The position numbers were made by a program, and so were the translations under genes. DNA of 48,112 bases, from NCBI GenBank assembly GCA_903928055.1, contig CAIYPG010000121.1, positions 1 through 48,112 on the forward strand, read 5' to 3'. Below, piece by piece: positions 23,851 to 31,129 of the stretch. This DNA comes from an uncultured beta proteobacterium. GTDB lineage: Bacteria > Pseudomonadota > Gammaproteobacteria > Burkholderiales > SG8-39. Positions within the stretch are counted from its first letter, which is position 1, and each line of letters opens with the position of its first letter. Under the pieces are notes generated by a model. It did no database searches, was not told the DNA's origin, and was given only the letters and a program-made list of their open reading frames with translations.

Positions 23851-24254
23851 AAAAACTGGTTCGCATCAATGCAGAACGCAAGATTGCCGGCATCTGCACC
23901 GGCCTCGGCGCCTACTTCGACATGGACCCGCTGATCTTCCGGCTGGCCTTCATCGTGTCAATGTTCTGCGGCGGCATCGGCCTCCTGGTGTATCTGGTGA
24001 TGTGGATCATGGTGCCGCTGGTGGAAGGCGAAGCAGGCAGCACGGGCAAGCCGTCACGGTTGCATCTGTCGAGCACCGACAAGAAGCTCGCCGGCGTGTG
24101 CGGCGGCCTCGGGGAATTCTTCAAGCTGGATGCGGTGATCTTCCGCGTGGGTTTTGTGGTGGCGGCGCTGGTGGGCGGAGCGGGGGTGTTTGTCTATGTG
24201 GTGCTGTGGTTGCTGGTGCCGAGGGCGGAAGCAACGACGGCGACCGTGGCATGA
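23847..24254 (+). CDS. Tandem PspC-domain membrane protein
   Basis: The product is 135 residues with two PspC domains, about 3-60 and 73-128. Each has the signature (KIAGICTGLGAYFDMDPLIFRLAF and KLAGVCGGLGEFFKLDAVIFRVGF) and a membrane helix ending in a WxxVP motif (MWIMVPL, LWLLVPR). PspC proteins sense inner-membrane stress. It overlaps the HigA-like gene, so it appears to share a transcript with the toxin-antitoxin genes, which is unusual. Confidence 0.9.
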   Translation: MKKLVRINAERKIAGICTGLGAYFDMDPLIFRLAFIVSMFCGGIGLLVYLVMWIMVPLVEGEAGSTGKPSRLHLSSTDKKLAGVCGGLGEFFKLDAVIFRVGFVVAALVGGAGVFVYVVLWLLVPRAEATTATVA

Positions 24255-24360
24255 GGAAAAACGAGGCGGGTCGGGTTCTTTTAACGACGGTCGAGCCATG
24301 CCATCGGTGATAGCCTGTGAGCTGGCTTTGTTGCCGTAACGTATCACTGGAGAATGCCGT

Positions 24361-24447
24361 GTCCGAACAATCAAAATCCACTGTCAACCTTGATGAGGTT
24401 GCAAAACTCGTTGCAGCCCTGGAAAAAGACCTTGCGATTCGTGATGG
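24361..24447 (+). pseudogene. Probable 5' fragment of a small gene
   Basis: GTG 24361 opens a frame reading VSEQSKSTVNLDEVAKLVAALEKDLAIRD, a plausible amphipathic N-terminus. After about 28 codons the sequence turns into the antisense of the next gene's C-terminus and ceases to look like protein. I read it as a truncated gene start; it may also be chance. Confidence 0.3.
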
Positions 24448-24465
24448 GGGCGGGTGCGCGGCGGC

Positions 24466-25023
24466 TCAGCGCGGCCTGACCAGGCGTTCGACGTCGGCGG
24501 CCACGGGCATCTGGTGGGCAACGAGGGTCATCGCCACCATGCTGTAATAGCCGATGAGCGCGGTCAGCTCGACGATGCCTGGCACACCGAAGAGTTTCCG
24601 GGCGCGTTCGTAGGTCTGGTCGCTGATTTCATGGTGCTCGAGCAGTTCGGAGCAGTAATCGTAGAGCGCCTGTTCGTCCTCCTTGCTGAAGGTGGGGCGC
24701 CGGTTGTTGCGCATCGCATCGACGACGGACTGCGGCAGTCCGTCCTTGACCGCATGGGCGGCATGGCCGTGGAAGACGACATCGCAGTCCCAGGCGCGGC
24801 CCGCAATGATGATGGCCAGTTCCTGCAGCCGTGCCGGGAAACTGCTGTGCAGGCGCATGTGCTCGCCCAGCGGCGCCCAGGCCTCCGTGATCGACGGACA
24901 GTGCAGTGCGAAGCGGTAGGGCGCGGGCACCTTGCCGCCGCGCGTGCCGAGGATCTTGTCCATGACGCGGCGCTGCTCGGGGGTGAGAGGGCCGTCCGGT
25001 TTGAGCTGGGGGATGCGTGACAT
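24466..25023 (-). CDS. Carboxymuconolactone decarboxylase (CMD)-family protein
   Basis: The product is 185 residues from ATG 25023; the frame extends four codons further to a TTG. The central CMD-like segment is LQELAIIIAGRAWDCDVVFHGHAAHAVKDGLP, with one Cys and His residues at the AhpD-like site, followed by VELTALIGYYSMVAM. Similar proteins are annotated as CMD family and found in aromatic or carboxylate breakdown clusters; true activity is usually unknown. It is divergent from the GntR regulator, a layout suggesting it is under that regulator's control. Confidence 0.75.
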   Translation of the reverse strand: MSRIPQLKPDGPLTPEQRRVMDKILGTRGGKVPAPYRFALHCPSITEAWAPLGEHMRLHSSFPARLQELAIIIAGRAWDCDVVFHGHAAHAVKDGLPQSVVDAMRNNRRPTFSKEDEQALYDYCSELLEHHEISDQTYERARKLFGVPGIVELTALIGYYSMVAMTLVAHQMPVAADVERLVRPR

Positions 25024-25153
25024 GGCGACTTTCAAATAATCGACAAAAATGAATTAAGCTAAATATAATCGCCAAAAACAGGCAGCGTCAATATAATTGA
25101 TCGAATTGTTACTTTAGAATTCGTCCATTCCTCTTCATGTCCTGGCCGTATCC
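25024..25153. promoter_or_regulatory. AT-rich divergent promoter region
   Basis: This AT-rich island separates the CMD gene (minus) from the GntR gene (plus). It contains two TATAAT hexamers on the + strand (25064-25069 and 25092-25097) and an AATTGATCGAATT segment with partial symmetry, a candidate operator for the regulator. Exact promoter assignment is not possible by eye. Confidence 0.5.
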
Positions 25154-25900
25154 ATGCCCAAGCAAGCTGCCCGACCCAAGCCGGTAATCGCGGAACCCGC
25201 CGTTGTGAAGAACGGCGGGGCGACCCTGGCCTCGGAGGCCTATCAGCGCTTGCGCGAGGACATCATCAATGCGGTCCTCGTGCCCGGCAGCAAATTGCGC
25301 GTCCAGGAACTGTGCACCCGTTACGGCATGGGACAGAGCCCCATTCGCGAAGCGCTGAACCGCCTGGTGCGCGACGGGCTGGCGAGCCTGAGTGACCACA
25401 AGGGTTTCTCGGTGACCTCCCTCAGCCGCGCCCATCTCGAATCCCTGACCAAGACGCGCTGCTGGGTCAATGAAATCGCCCTGAGGGAGTCGATGCTCAA
25501 TGGCGACAGTGCGTGGGAGGAAGGCGTGGTGCTTGCCTATCACCGGCTCACGCGCAATCCCCGGCGTGCGTCGGCGCAGCCGGGCGGGGTCCGGGTTGAT
25601 GGCACGTACAACTCCTCAGGCGAGCAGGCCCATCGAGCCTTCCATACCAGCCTTATCAGCGCCTGCGGCTCGCCGTGGTTGATCGACCTCTGCGAGCAAC
25701 TGTTCGATGCCGCGGATCGTTATCGCCACCTGGCGCGTGCCACGTCTTCGCGCACGGCGCGTCCGCGCGGCGATGAACACAAGCTGCTGGTCGATGCGGT
25801 GGTGGCGCGCGATGTCGACCGCGCGGTGGCCGTGCTGAAAAAGCATTTCTCCCGTACCCACGAACTGGCGCGCGGCCAGTTGTCCGACGATCCCGCCTAG
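25154..25900 (+). CDS. GntR-family (FadR/FCD) transcriptional regulator
   Basis: The product is 248 residues. The winged helix covers about 24-95: ASEAYQRLREDIINAVLVPGSKLRVQELCTRYGMGQSPIREALNRLVRDGLASL. The C-terminal all-helical FCD ligand domain includes HRAFHTSLISACGSPWLI and DEHKLLVDAVVARDVDRAVAVLKKHFSRT, with His residues that usually hold a metal and carboxylate ligand. It precedes the CoA-transferase genes by 126 bases and probably controls them and the divergent CMD gene. Confidence 0.9.
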   Translation: MPKQAARPKPVIAEPAVVKNGGATLASEAYQRLREDIINAVLVPGSKLRVQELCTRYGMGQSPIREALNRLVRDGLASLSDHKGFSVTSLSRAHLESLTKTRCWVNEIALRESMLNGDSAWEEGVVLAYHRLTRNPRRASAQPGGVRVDGTYNSSGEQAHRAFHTSLISACGSPWLIDLCEQLFDAADRYRHLARATSSRTARPRGDEHKLLVDAVVARDVDRAVAVLKKHFSRTHELARGQLSDDPA

Positions 25901-26026
25901 GGCGTTCCCGGGGCGTCTCCACGCACCCACTATAATGGCCGGGCTTCACAGAACGAAGAGAACAACGATGGTCCCGCCGCGGCCTGCGGACGGGACTGCC
26001 GACCAATCCATCGCGGGTGACAAGCA

Positions 26027-26713
26027 ATGCTGGACAAGACTGTGGCGACGCTGGAGGAGGCGGTCAGCGGAATAGCGGACGGCTCGACCATCCTCTGCGG
26101 CGGATTCGCCGGATCGGGCATCCCGACCGAACTGATGTGCGCGCTGCTCAACCAGGGCGCGAAGGACCTCACGCTGGTGAGCAACAACGCCGGAAACGGG
26201 CGCCTTGGCATGGGCGAGCTGATCGCCGCCGGCCGCGTGCGCAAGATGATCGCCAGTTATTCGCGCTCAGTGGATCCGAAAAATCCGAACGCAGCCGAAT
26301 TCGCCGAAGCCTATGTGGCCGGCAGGATCGAGCTCGAATGCGTGCCGCAGGGCACGCTGGCCGAGCGGCTGCGTGCCGCCGGTGCCGGCATGGGCCCGTT
26401 CTTCACGCCCACCGCCTACGGCACGCAGCTCGCCGAAGGCAAGGAGACGCGCGTCATCGACGGCGTGGGCTATGTGCTGGAGCAGCCGCTGAAGGCCGAA
26501 TACGCCTTCATCAAGGCGCATCAGGCGGATCGCTGGGGCAACCTCAATTACCGCTTTGCCGGGCGCAACTTCAGCCCGGTGATGTGCATGGCCGCGACCA
26601 CCACGATTGCGCAGGTGGATGAAATCGTGCCGCTGGGCGGCATCGCGCCCGAATACGTGATGACGCCGGGCATTTTCGTGCAGCGCGTGGTCGTGGTGAA
26701 AGGAGCGCAATGA
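26027..26713 (+). CDS. 3-oxoacid CoA-transferase, subunit A
   Basis: The product is 228 residues. It is the alpha subunit of a family I CoA-transferase (succinyl-CoA:3-ketoacid, PcaI/ScoA/AtoD-like): ILCGGFAGSGIPTEL, LTLVSNNAGNGRLGMGELI, VPQGTLAERLRAAGAGMGPFFTPTAYGTQLAEGKE, the KAHQADRWGNLNYR block. The subunit pair moves CoA from succinyl-CoA or acetyl-CoA onto a 3-oxoacid. GGTGA lies just upstream. A TATAAT at 25931-25936 and an imperfect GTCCCG...CGGGAC hairpin (25971-25996) lie in the leader. The substrate (3-oxoadipate, acetoacetate or another) cannot be read off. Confidence 0.92.
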   Translation: MLDKTVATLEEAVSGIADGSTILCGGFAGSGIPTELMCALLNQGAKDLTLVSNNAGNGRLGMGELIAAGRVRKMIASYSRSVDPKNPNAAEFAEAYVAGRIELECVPQGTLAERLRAAGAGMGPFFTPTAYGTQLAEGKETRVIDGVGYVLEQPLKAEYAFIKAHQADRWGNLNYRFAGRNFSPVMCMAATTTIAQVDEIVPLGGIAPEYVMTPGIFVQRVVVVKGAQ

Positions 26714-27381
26714 TGGCCTGGCAGAAACTGTCGCGCCAGCGCATGGCGCAACTCGTCGTGGATGACATTCCCGAGGGCGCCTACGTCAACCTGGGCATCG
26801 GCATGCCGGTGATGGTGGGCGAATGCCTGCCGAAGGACCGCGAGATCATCCTGCACAGCGAGAACGGCATTCTCGGCATGGGGCCGGCCGATACGTCGCG
26901 GCCCTTCGATACCGACCTCGTCAACGCCAGCCGCAAGCCCGTGGGCCTGGTGCCCGGAGCCTCGATCTCCGATCACGTGGTGTCGTTTGCCATGATGCGC
27001 GGCGGCAAGCTCGACCTCACGGTGCTCGGCGCATTCCAGGTGTCCGGCAAGGGCGACCTTGCGAACTGGGACACCGGTGCGGCGACGAACATCCCTTCGG
27101 TGGGCGGCGCCATGGACCTTGTGGTCGGCGCGAAGCAGGTGTACGTGATGATGGAGCACAACACCCGCGAGGGTGAGGCCAAGGTGGTGGACCGCTGCAG
27201 CTATCCGCTCACCGGCGCCGGCGTGGTGGACCGAATCTATACCGACCTGGCGATCATCGACGTGATCGACGGCAGCCTGACCGTGCGCGGCATGGTCGAA
27301 GGGCTGACCCGAGAAGAACTGCAGTCCCTCACCGGCGCACCGCTGAAGTTCGCGGCGCAGGTGGCGGTGTTGAAGAATTAG
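26710..27381 (+). CDS. 3-oxoacid CoA-transferase, subunit B
   Basis: The product is 223 residues. It is the beta subunit with the catalytic glutamate in the SENGILGMGP motif, preceded by YVNLGIGMPVMVGECLP, and followed by GASISDHVVSFAMMRGGKLDLTVLGAFQV and GNLANWD-like KGDLANWDTG. The start overlaps the subunit A stop (ATGATG), as usual for these obligate partners. Followed by a REP-like palindrome 5 bases after the stop. Confidence 0.93.
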   Translation: MMAWQKLSRQRMAQLVVDDIPEGAYVNLGIGMPVMVGECLPKDREIILHSENGILGMGPADTSRPFDTDLVNASRKPVGLVPGASISDHVVSFAMMRGGKLDLTVLGAFQVSGKGDLANWDTGAATNIPSVGGAMDLVVGAKQVYVMMEHNTREGEAKVVDRCSYPLTGAGVVDRIYTDLAIIDVIDGSLTVRGMVEGLTREELQSLTGAPLKFAAQVAVLKN

Positions 27382-27385
27382 GCTG

Positions 27386-27413
27386 TTCGCCCTTCGACAG
27401 GCTCAGGGCGAAC
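27386..27413. repeat. REP-like palindrome, copy 3 of 3 (inverted)
   Basis: TTCGCCCTTCGACAGGCTCA followed by GGGCGAAC. It is the reverse complement of the element at 21422 and 22748. An 8-bp stem forms with GTTCGCCC/GGGCGAAC. It begins five bases after the CoA-transferase stop codon and could act as terminator. Confidence 0.85.
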
Positions 27414-27490
27414 GCTTGGTCGGCAGCATGGGCCATTGATGGATATCGAAATTTCGTAGCGGATGATTTACCCCGCATTTTGCTTTTGTT

Positions 27491-27579
27491 TGTCATTCCC
27501 GCGAAAGCGGGAATCCAGTGTCGTTTGATGAAAAGTCACTGGATTCCGGCTCACCGCTGAAGCGGTGTCCGGAATGACA
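27491..27579. repeat. 89-bp palindromic MITE-like element
   Basis: The ends TGTCATTCC (27491-27499) and GGAATGACA (27571-27579) are perfect inverted repeats. An inner pair GGAATCCAGTG (27510-27520) and CACTGGATTCC (27537-27547) is also perfect, and the arms hold CCCGCGAAAGCGGG and ACCGCTGAAGCGGT hairpins. This is the widespread TGTCATTCCCGCG type of intergenic repeat. It lies right before the ribosome site of the lyase gene. Confidence 0.85.
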
Positions 27580-27602
27580 ATAATTTTCTCTAAGGAGTAC
27601 AC

Positions 27603-28505
27603 ATGACCGCGACCCCCAGCAAAGGCAAACGCCTCAAGGACCTGATCTACGCCCCGAAAATCCTCGTCGCGCCCGGCGTGTACGACGGCTACAGCGTGCG
27701 ACTGCTGGAGAAGCTGGGCTTCCAGTCGGGCAGCATCTCCGGGGCAGGCGTCTCCGAGAGCCACCTCGGCTGGGCCGATCGTGGCGTGATGAATTACGGC
27801 GACAACGTCGCCACTGCGCGCCAGCTCGCTGCCTGCACCGACACGCTGCTGCTTCAGGGCGATGCCGACACTGGCTACGGCAATGCGGTGAACGTGTTCT
27901 TCACGGTGCGCGGCTTCGAGGATGCCGGCTGCGCCGCGGTGATGATCGAAGACCAGATGTGGCCCAAGCGCTGCGGCCATATGGCGGGCAAGGCCTGCAT
28001 CCCTGCAGAAGAGATGGTGCAGAAGGTCAAGGCCGCAGTGGCTGCGAAGCGCGATCCGGATTTCGTGATCAAGGCGCGCACTGATTCGGCGGGGCCGCTG
28101 GGCGTGCAGGAGGCGGTGCGCCGCCTCAACATGTATGCCGAGGCCGGCGCCACCGCGCTCTACGCCGATGCGCTGCTTTCGGCCAAGGACATCGAGTTTG
28201 TCGCAAAGCATGTGCCGATCCCGCTGGTGGTCAACATGGGCCTCGGCATCCGCTCGCGTCCGACCACGCCGCTGCTGTCGCCGCGCCAGCTCGAAGAAAT
28301 GGGCGTGGGCCAGGTGTCCTATCCGCGCCTGCTCACCACGGCCGCGCTGAAGGGCATGATGAATGCGATGCAGGTGTTCATGGATGAAGTCGTCGGCAAG
28401 AACAACGTCGTCGATCGTCCTGACCTGCTGATGTCGTTCGACGAGATCAACGACATGATGGGCATGGAGTTCCTCGAGGGGCTGGAGAAGCAGTTCACGG
28501 CTTGA
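27603..28505 (+). CDS. Isocitrate lyase/PEP mutase-family lyase (methylisocitrate lyase-like)
   Basis: The product is 300 residues (AAGGAG upstream). The TIM-barrel family features are VAPGVYDGYSVRLLEKLGFQ, LLLQGDADTGYGNAVNVFFTVRGFEDAGCAAVMIEDQ, the catalytic loop KRCGHMAGK and VIKARTDSAGPLGVQEAVRR. The KRCGH cysteine marks C-C bond lyases (methylisocitrate, dimethylmalate or related) rather than phosphonate-forming mutases. With the CoA-transferase, GntR regulator and CMD protein it suggests a short catabolic route for a branched dicarboxylate or aromatic ring fragment; the exact substrate is inference. Confidence 0.88.
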   Translation: MTATPSKGKRLKDLIYAPKILVAPGVYDGYSVRLLEKLGFQSGSISGAGVSESHLGWADRGVMNYGDNVATARQLAACTDTLLLQGDADTGYGNAVNVFFTVRGFEDAGCAAVMIEDQMWPKRCGHMAGKACIPAEEMVQKVKAAVAAKRDPDFVIKARTDSAGPLGVQEAVRRLNMYAEAGATALYADALLSAKDIEFVAKHVPIPLVVNMGLGIRSRPTTPLLSPRQLEEMGVGQVSYPRLLTTAALKGMMNAMQVFMDEVVGKNNVVDRPDLLMSFDEINDMMGMEFLEGLEKQFTA

Positions 28506-28513
28506 GGCAGGTT

Positions 28514-28560
28514 CCCCCCTAGTCAAAGGGGCCGTCTTGCCGAAGGCAAGCGGGGGATTT
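28514..28560. repeat. Partial copy of the AAATCCCCC element
   Basis: CCCCCCTAGTCAAAGGGGCC, a short spacer with a GCCTT-like inner hairpin, then GCGGGGGATTTT correspond to the right half of the complete element that follows at 28572. The two make an incomplete tandem pair in the 413-bp gap before the kdp genes. Confidence 0.65.
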
Positions 28561-28571
28561 TGCAAAGGTTG

Positions 28572-28688
28572 AAATCCCCCCCCCTGTCCCCCCGTTCACA
28601 AGGGGGAAACCCTTCGATGAGCCATTTTGCTGATTTACCCCCCCTTGTTAAAGGGGGCGGACGCGGCGTGAGCCGCGCCGGGGGATTT
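28572..28688. repeat. MITE-like element with AAATCCCCC ends, copy 1
   Basis: The 117-bp element starts AAATCCCCC and ends GGGGGATTT. It contains CCCTGTCCCCCC, two CCCCCTTGT/ACAAGGGGG-like arms, and the inner hairpin GCGGCGTGAGCCGC. A clear homologue lies at 37692-37803 on the far side of the kdp operon. No coding capacity. Confidence 0.8.
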
Positions 28689-28856
28689 GTTTCGAAGATG
28701 GAGACAAACACCGGATTCAAATCTCTACCTGCGACCCCGGCTCCACCATTCGATTCGCCAGGCTGGTGAATCCCTCCCGCAATGTCCCGCCCGCATTGCG
28801 CCGCCCGGCACGCAGCAACCCCCTGTTTCTTCCCTGATTTCTCCCGGTCCCAAGTC

Positions 28857-28873
28857 TTTATGCCGTTTTTACG
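28857..28873 (+). promoter_or_regulatory. Candidate KdpE binding site
   Basis: TTTATGCCGTTTTTACG followed by CGCCG resembles the T-rich KdpE site of the E. coli kdp promoter (TTTATAC then TTTTTTTACA then CCCCG), as I recall it. It lies 46 bases before the first small ORF of the kdp operon. The rest of 28689-28918 holds no gene. I could not place a clear -35/-10 pair. Confidence 0.4.
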
Positions 28874-28918
28874 CGCCGTTTCCTAAAGTGCGTTTGTCGG
28901 ATGGATAAAGGACGACAA

Positions 28919-29101
28919 ATGGACTGGATTGATGCATTCATCGCAGGTGTGGTGGCCGGGCTCGCAGTGGCGGCGGTTGGCAAAATATTCATGCTGGAAA
29001 GCGTGGACACCCCCGCCCGCCTTGACGTGGATCAAGAGGGGCATGGAGACGTTGGTGCCACAGTGACCCAACAATGGCTGCATGACAACCGCTGGCAATG
29101 A
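28919..29101 (+). CDS. 60-residue membrane protein at the head of the kdp operon
   Basis: From ATG 28919, preceded by AAAGGA at good distance; an ATG at 28901 is in frame but lies upstream of that ribosome site. One N-terminal hydrophobic helix (about 2-20, IDAFIAGVVAGLAVAAVGKIF) precedes a polar tail with Asp and His residues. No known family. Its stop is 12 bases before the next small ORF, all in the kdp transcript, so a role in K+ transport or its control is possible. Confidence 0.55.
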   Translation: MDWIDAFIAGVVAGLAVAAVGKIFMLESVDTPARLDVDQEGHGDVGATVTQQWLHDNRWQ

Positions 29102-29113
29102 CAGGAGCCGTAC

Positions 29114-29206
29114 ATGGACATCATTTTCATCGCAGTGACGATCGCGTTTTTCGCGTTGAGCGCAGCGCTGGTCCTGGCCTGCGAGAAGCTGAGGAGAACG
29201 AAATGA
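29114..29206 (+). CDS. 30-residue single-helix protein before kdpF
   Basis: The reading is MDIIFIAVTIAFFALSAALV followed by LACEKLRRTK. It is one membrane helix with a positive C-terminal tail. ACAGGAG precedes the ATG and the stop overlaps the kdpF start (ATGA), which supports real translation. Similar tiny ORFs sit beside kdpF in other proteobacteria as far as I recall, but I cannot check. It may be a second small Kdp accessory subunit. Confidence 0.55.
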   Translation: MDIIFIAVTIAFFALSAALVLACEKLRRTK

Positions 29207-29292
29207 GCTGGATCTACCTGCTGGCCGGCGCGCTGGCACTGGGCCTGTTCGTCTATCTCTTCATTGCCCTGTTCTGGCCGGAGAAATTCTGA
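29203..29292 (+). CDS. kdpF: Kdp complex small subunit KdpF
   Basis: The product is 29 residues: MSWIYLLAGALALGLFVYLF followed by IALFWPEKF. The single helix and the conserved LxxPExF end identify KdpF, the small subunit that stabilises the KdpABC complex. The start overlaps the 30-residue ORF (ATGA) and the stop overlaps kdpA (TGATG). Confidence 0.9.
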   Translation: MSWIYLLAGALALGLFVYLFIALFWPEKF

Positions 29293-31118
29293 TGACTGCC
29301 AATGTCTATCTTCAGGTGATCTTCTATCTGGTGGTGCTGATTGCCTCTGCCAAGCCGCTGGGTGCCTACATGGCCGCCGTCTACGAGGGAAGTTCGCGCG
29401 TCGTGCGCTGGCTCGCGCCGGTCGAGAATGCCCTCTACCGCCTCTGTGGTGTGGACCCGCAGCAGGAAATGCATTGGACGCGCTATGCCATGGCGGTGAT
29501 CTGGTTCAGCCTGCTCGGCACACTGGCCGTGTATGCGTTGCAGCGCCTGCAGGTGTGGCTGCCGCTGAATCCGCAGGGCATGGGCAATGTGACCCCGGAT
29601 TCCGCATTCAATACGGCAACGAGCTTTGCCACGAACACGAACTGGCAGGGTTACGGCGGCGAATCCACCATGAGCTATCTCACGCAGATGCTCGGCCTCA
29701 CGGTGCAGAATTTCGTGTCCGCCGCGACCGGCATGGCGGTGCTGGTGGCCCTGATCCGCGGCTTTGCGCGCCAGAGCGCACAAACCATCGGCAACTTCTG
29801 GGTGGACCTCACGCGCAGCACGCTGCACATCCTGCTGCCGCTGTCCCTCGTTCTGGCGCTGGCGCTGGTGAGCCAGGGTGTGGTGCAGACCTTCTCGGCC
29901 TACGTCACGGTGCCGACGGTGGAATCGGTGGAGTACGACAAGCCGGTGCTCGATGCGGACGGCCAGCCGAAGAAGGACGAGAAGGGCGCACCGATTACCG
30001 AGAAGGCCGCGCAGAAGGAGCAGGTCATCGCCGTCGGTCCGGCTGCCTCGCAGGTCGCGATCAAGCAACTGGGCACGAATGGCGGCGGTTTCTTCAATGT
30101 GAATTCCGCACATCCGCTGGAGAACCCGACGCCGCTGTCCAATTTCCTGGAAATGCTGTCCATCCTGCTGATACCCGCGGCGCTGTGCTACATGTTCGGC
30201 GTCATGGTCGGTGATCGCCGCCAGGGCTGGGCAATCCTTTCGGCCATGACCATCGTGCTGGTCGTGTTGCTGGCCCTGTGTGTCGGTGCCGAACAGGCCG
30301 GCAATCCCGTGCTTGCCGGTGCCGGCGCCGACCAGGTTGCCTCTGCCACGCAGTCCGGCGGCAACATGGAAGGCAAGGAGACGCGCTTCGGCATTGCCAA
30401 TTCGGCGCTCTGGGCGACGGTGACCACCGCCGCCTCCAATGGCTCGGTGAATGCCATGCATGACTCCTTCACGCCGCTGGGCGGGCTGGTGCCGATGTGG
30501 CTGATGCAACTGGGCGAGGTGATCTTCGGCGGCGTGGGCTCGGGGCTGTACGGCATGATTGCCTTCGCGATTGTCGCGGTGTTCGTGGCCGGGCTGATGA
30601 TCGGCCGCACGCCCGAATACCTGGGCAAGAAGATCGAGGCCTTCGAGATCAAGATGACGGCCATTGTCGTGCTGGTACCGCTCATCATGGTGCTGGGCGG
30701 CACGGCGATTGCCGTGATGCTGGAGGCCGGTCGCGCCGGTGTGGCGAATCCCGGCGCGCATGCCTTTTCGGAGATCCTGTACGCCTTCTCTTCGGCTGGC
30801 AACAACAATGGCAGCGCCTTTGCCGGCATCTCGGCCAACACGCCCTTCTACAACTGGGCGCTGGGCGTTGCCATGCTGTTCTCGCGCTTCTGGATCGTCG
30901 TGCCGGTGCTGGCGCTGGCCGGTGCACTGGCCGCAAAGAAGAAGGTGGCCCCGGGTTCGGGCACGCTGCCCACGCATACCCCGCTGTTCGTGTTCTTCCT
31001 GATCGGAGTGGTCGTGGTCGTCGGCGCGCTGAGCTTCATCCCGGCGCTGGCGCTGGGCCCCCTTGTTGAGCACCTGTCGATGCAGGTCGAGCACGTCACC
31101 CTTTACGGCAGCAAGTAA
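29292..31118 (+). CDS. kdpA: Potassium-transporting ATPase subunit KdpA
   Basis: KdpA is the K+-binding, channel-like subunit of the high-affinity Kdp pump. The product is 608 residues, somewhat longer than the usual about 560. Features are [37 protein letters not shown] (first selectivity loop), [23 protein letters not shown] (second), [17 protein letters not shown] and [15 protein letters not shown] charged insertion of about 25 residues ([20 protein letters not shown], then [13 protein letters not shown]) sits in a periplasmic loop before the second selectivity loop. Ten-plus membrane helices. Confidence 0.97.
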   Translation: MTANVYLQVIFYLVVLIASAKPLGAYMAAVYEGSSRVVRWLAPVENALYRLCGVDPQQEMHWTRYAMAVIWFSLLGTLAVYALQRLQVWLPLNPQGMGNVTPDSAFNTATSFATNTNWQGYGGESTMSYLTQMLGLTVQNFVSAATGMAVLVALIRGFARQSAQTIGNFWVDLTRSTLHILLPLSLVLALALVSQGVVQTFSAYVTVPTVESVEYDKPVLDADGQPKKDEKGAPITEKAAQKEQVIAVGPAASQVAIKQLGTNGGGFFNVNSAHPLENPTPLSNFLEMLSILLIPAALCYMFGVMVGDRRQGWAILSAMTIVLVVLLALCVGAEQAGNPVLAGAGADQVASATQSGGNMEGKETRFGIANSALWATVTTAASNGSVNAMHDSFTPLGGLVPMWLMQLGEVIFGGVGSGLYGMIAFAIVAVFVAGLMIGRTPEYLGKKIEAFEIKMTAIVVLVPLIMVLGGTAIAVMLEAGRAGVANPGAHAFSEILYAFSSAGNNNGSAFAGISANTPFYNWALGVAMLFSRFWIVVPVLALAGALAAKKKVAPGSGTLPTHTPLFVFFLIGVVVVVGALSFIPALALGPLVEHLSMQVEHVTLYGSK

Positions 31119-31129
31119 GGAGCAATGCG

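Noticed and set aside
25968..26075. 35-codon leader ORF overlapping the CoA-transferase start
   Set aside because: It has a purine-rich site upstream but an Arg/Trp-rich tail from out-of-frame reading of the next gene; probably chance.
27603..28505. Phosphoenolpyruvate phosphonomutase activity
   Set aside because: The KRCGH catalytic cysteine is that of C-C lyases, and no phosphonate genes are nearby.
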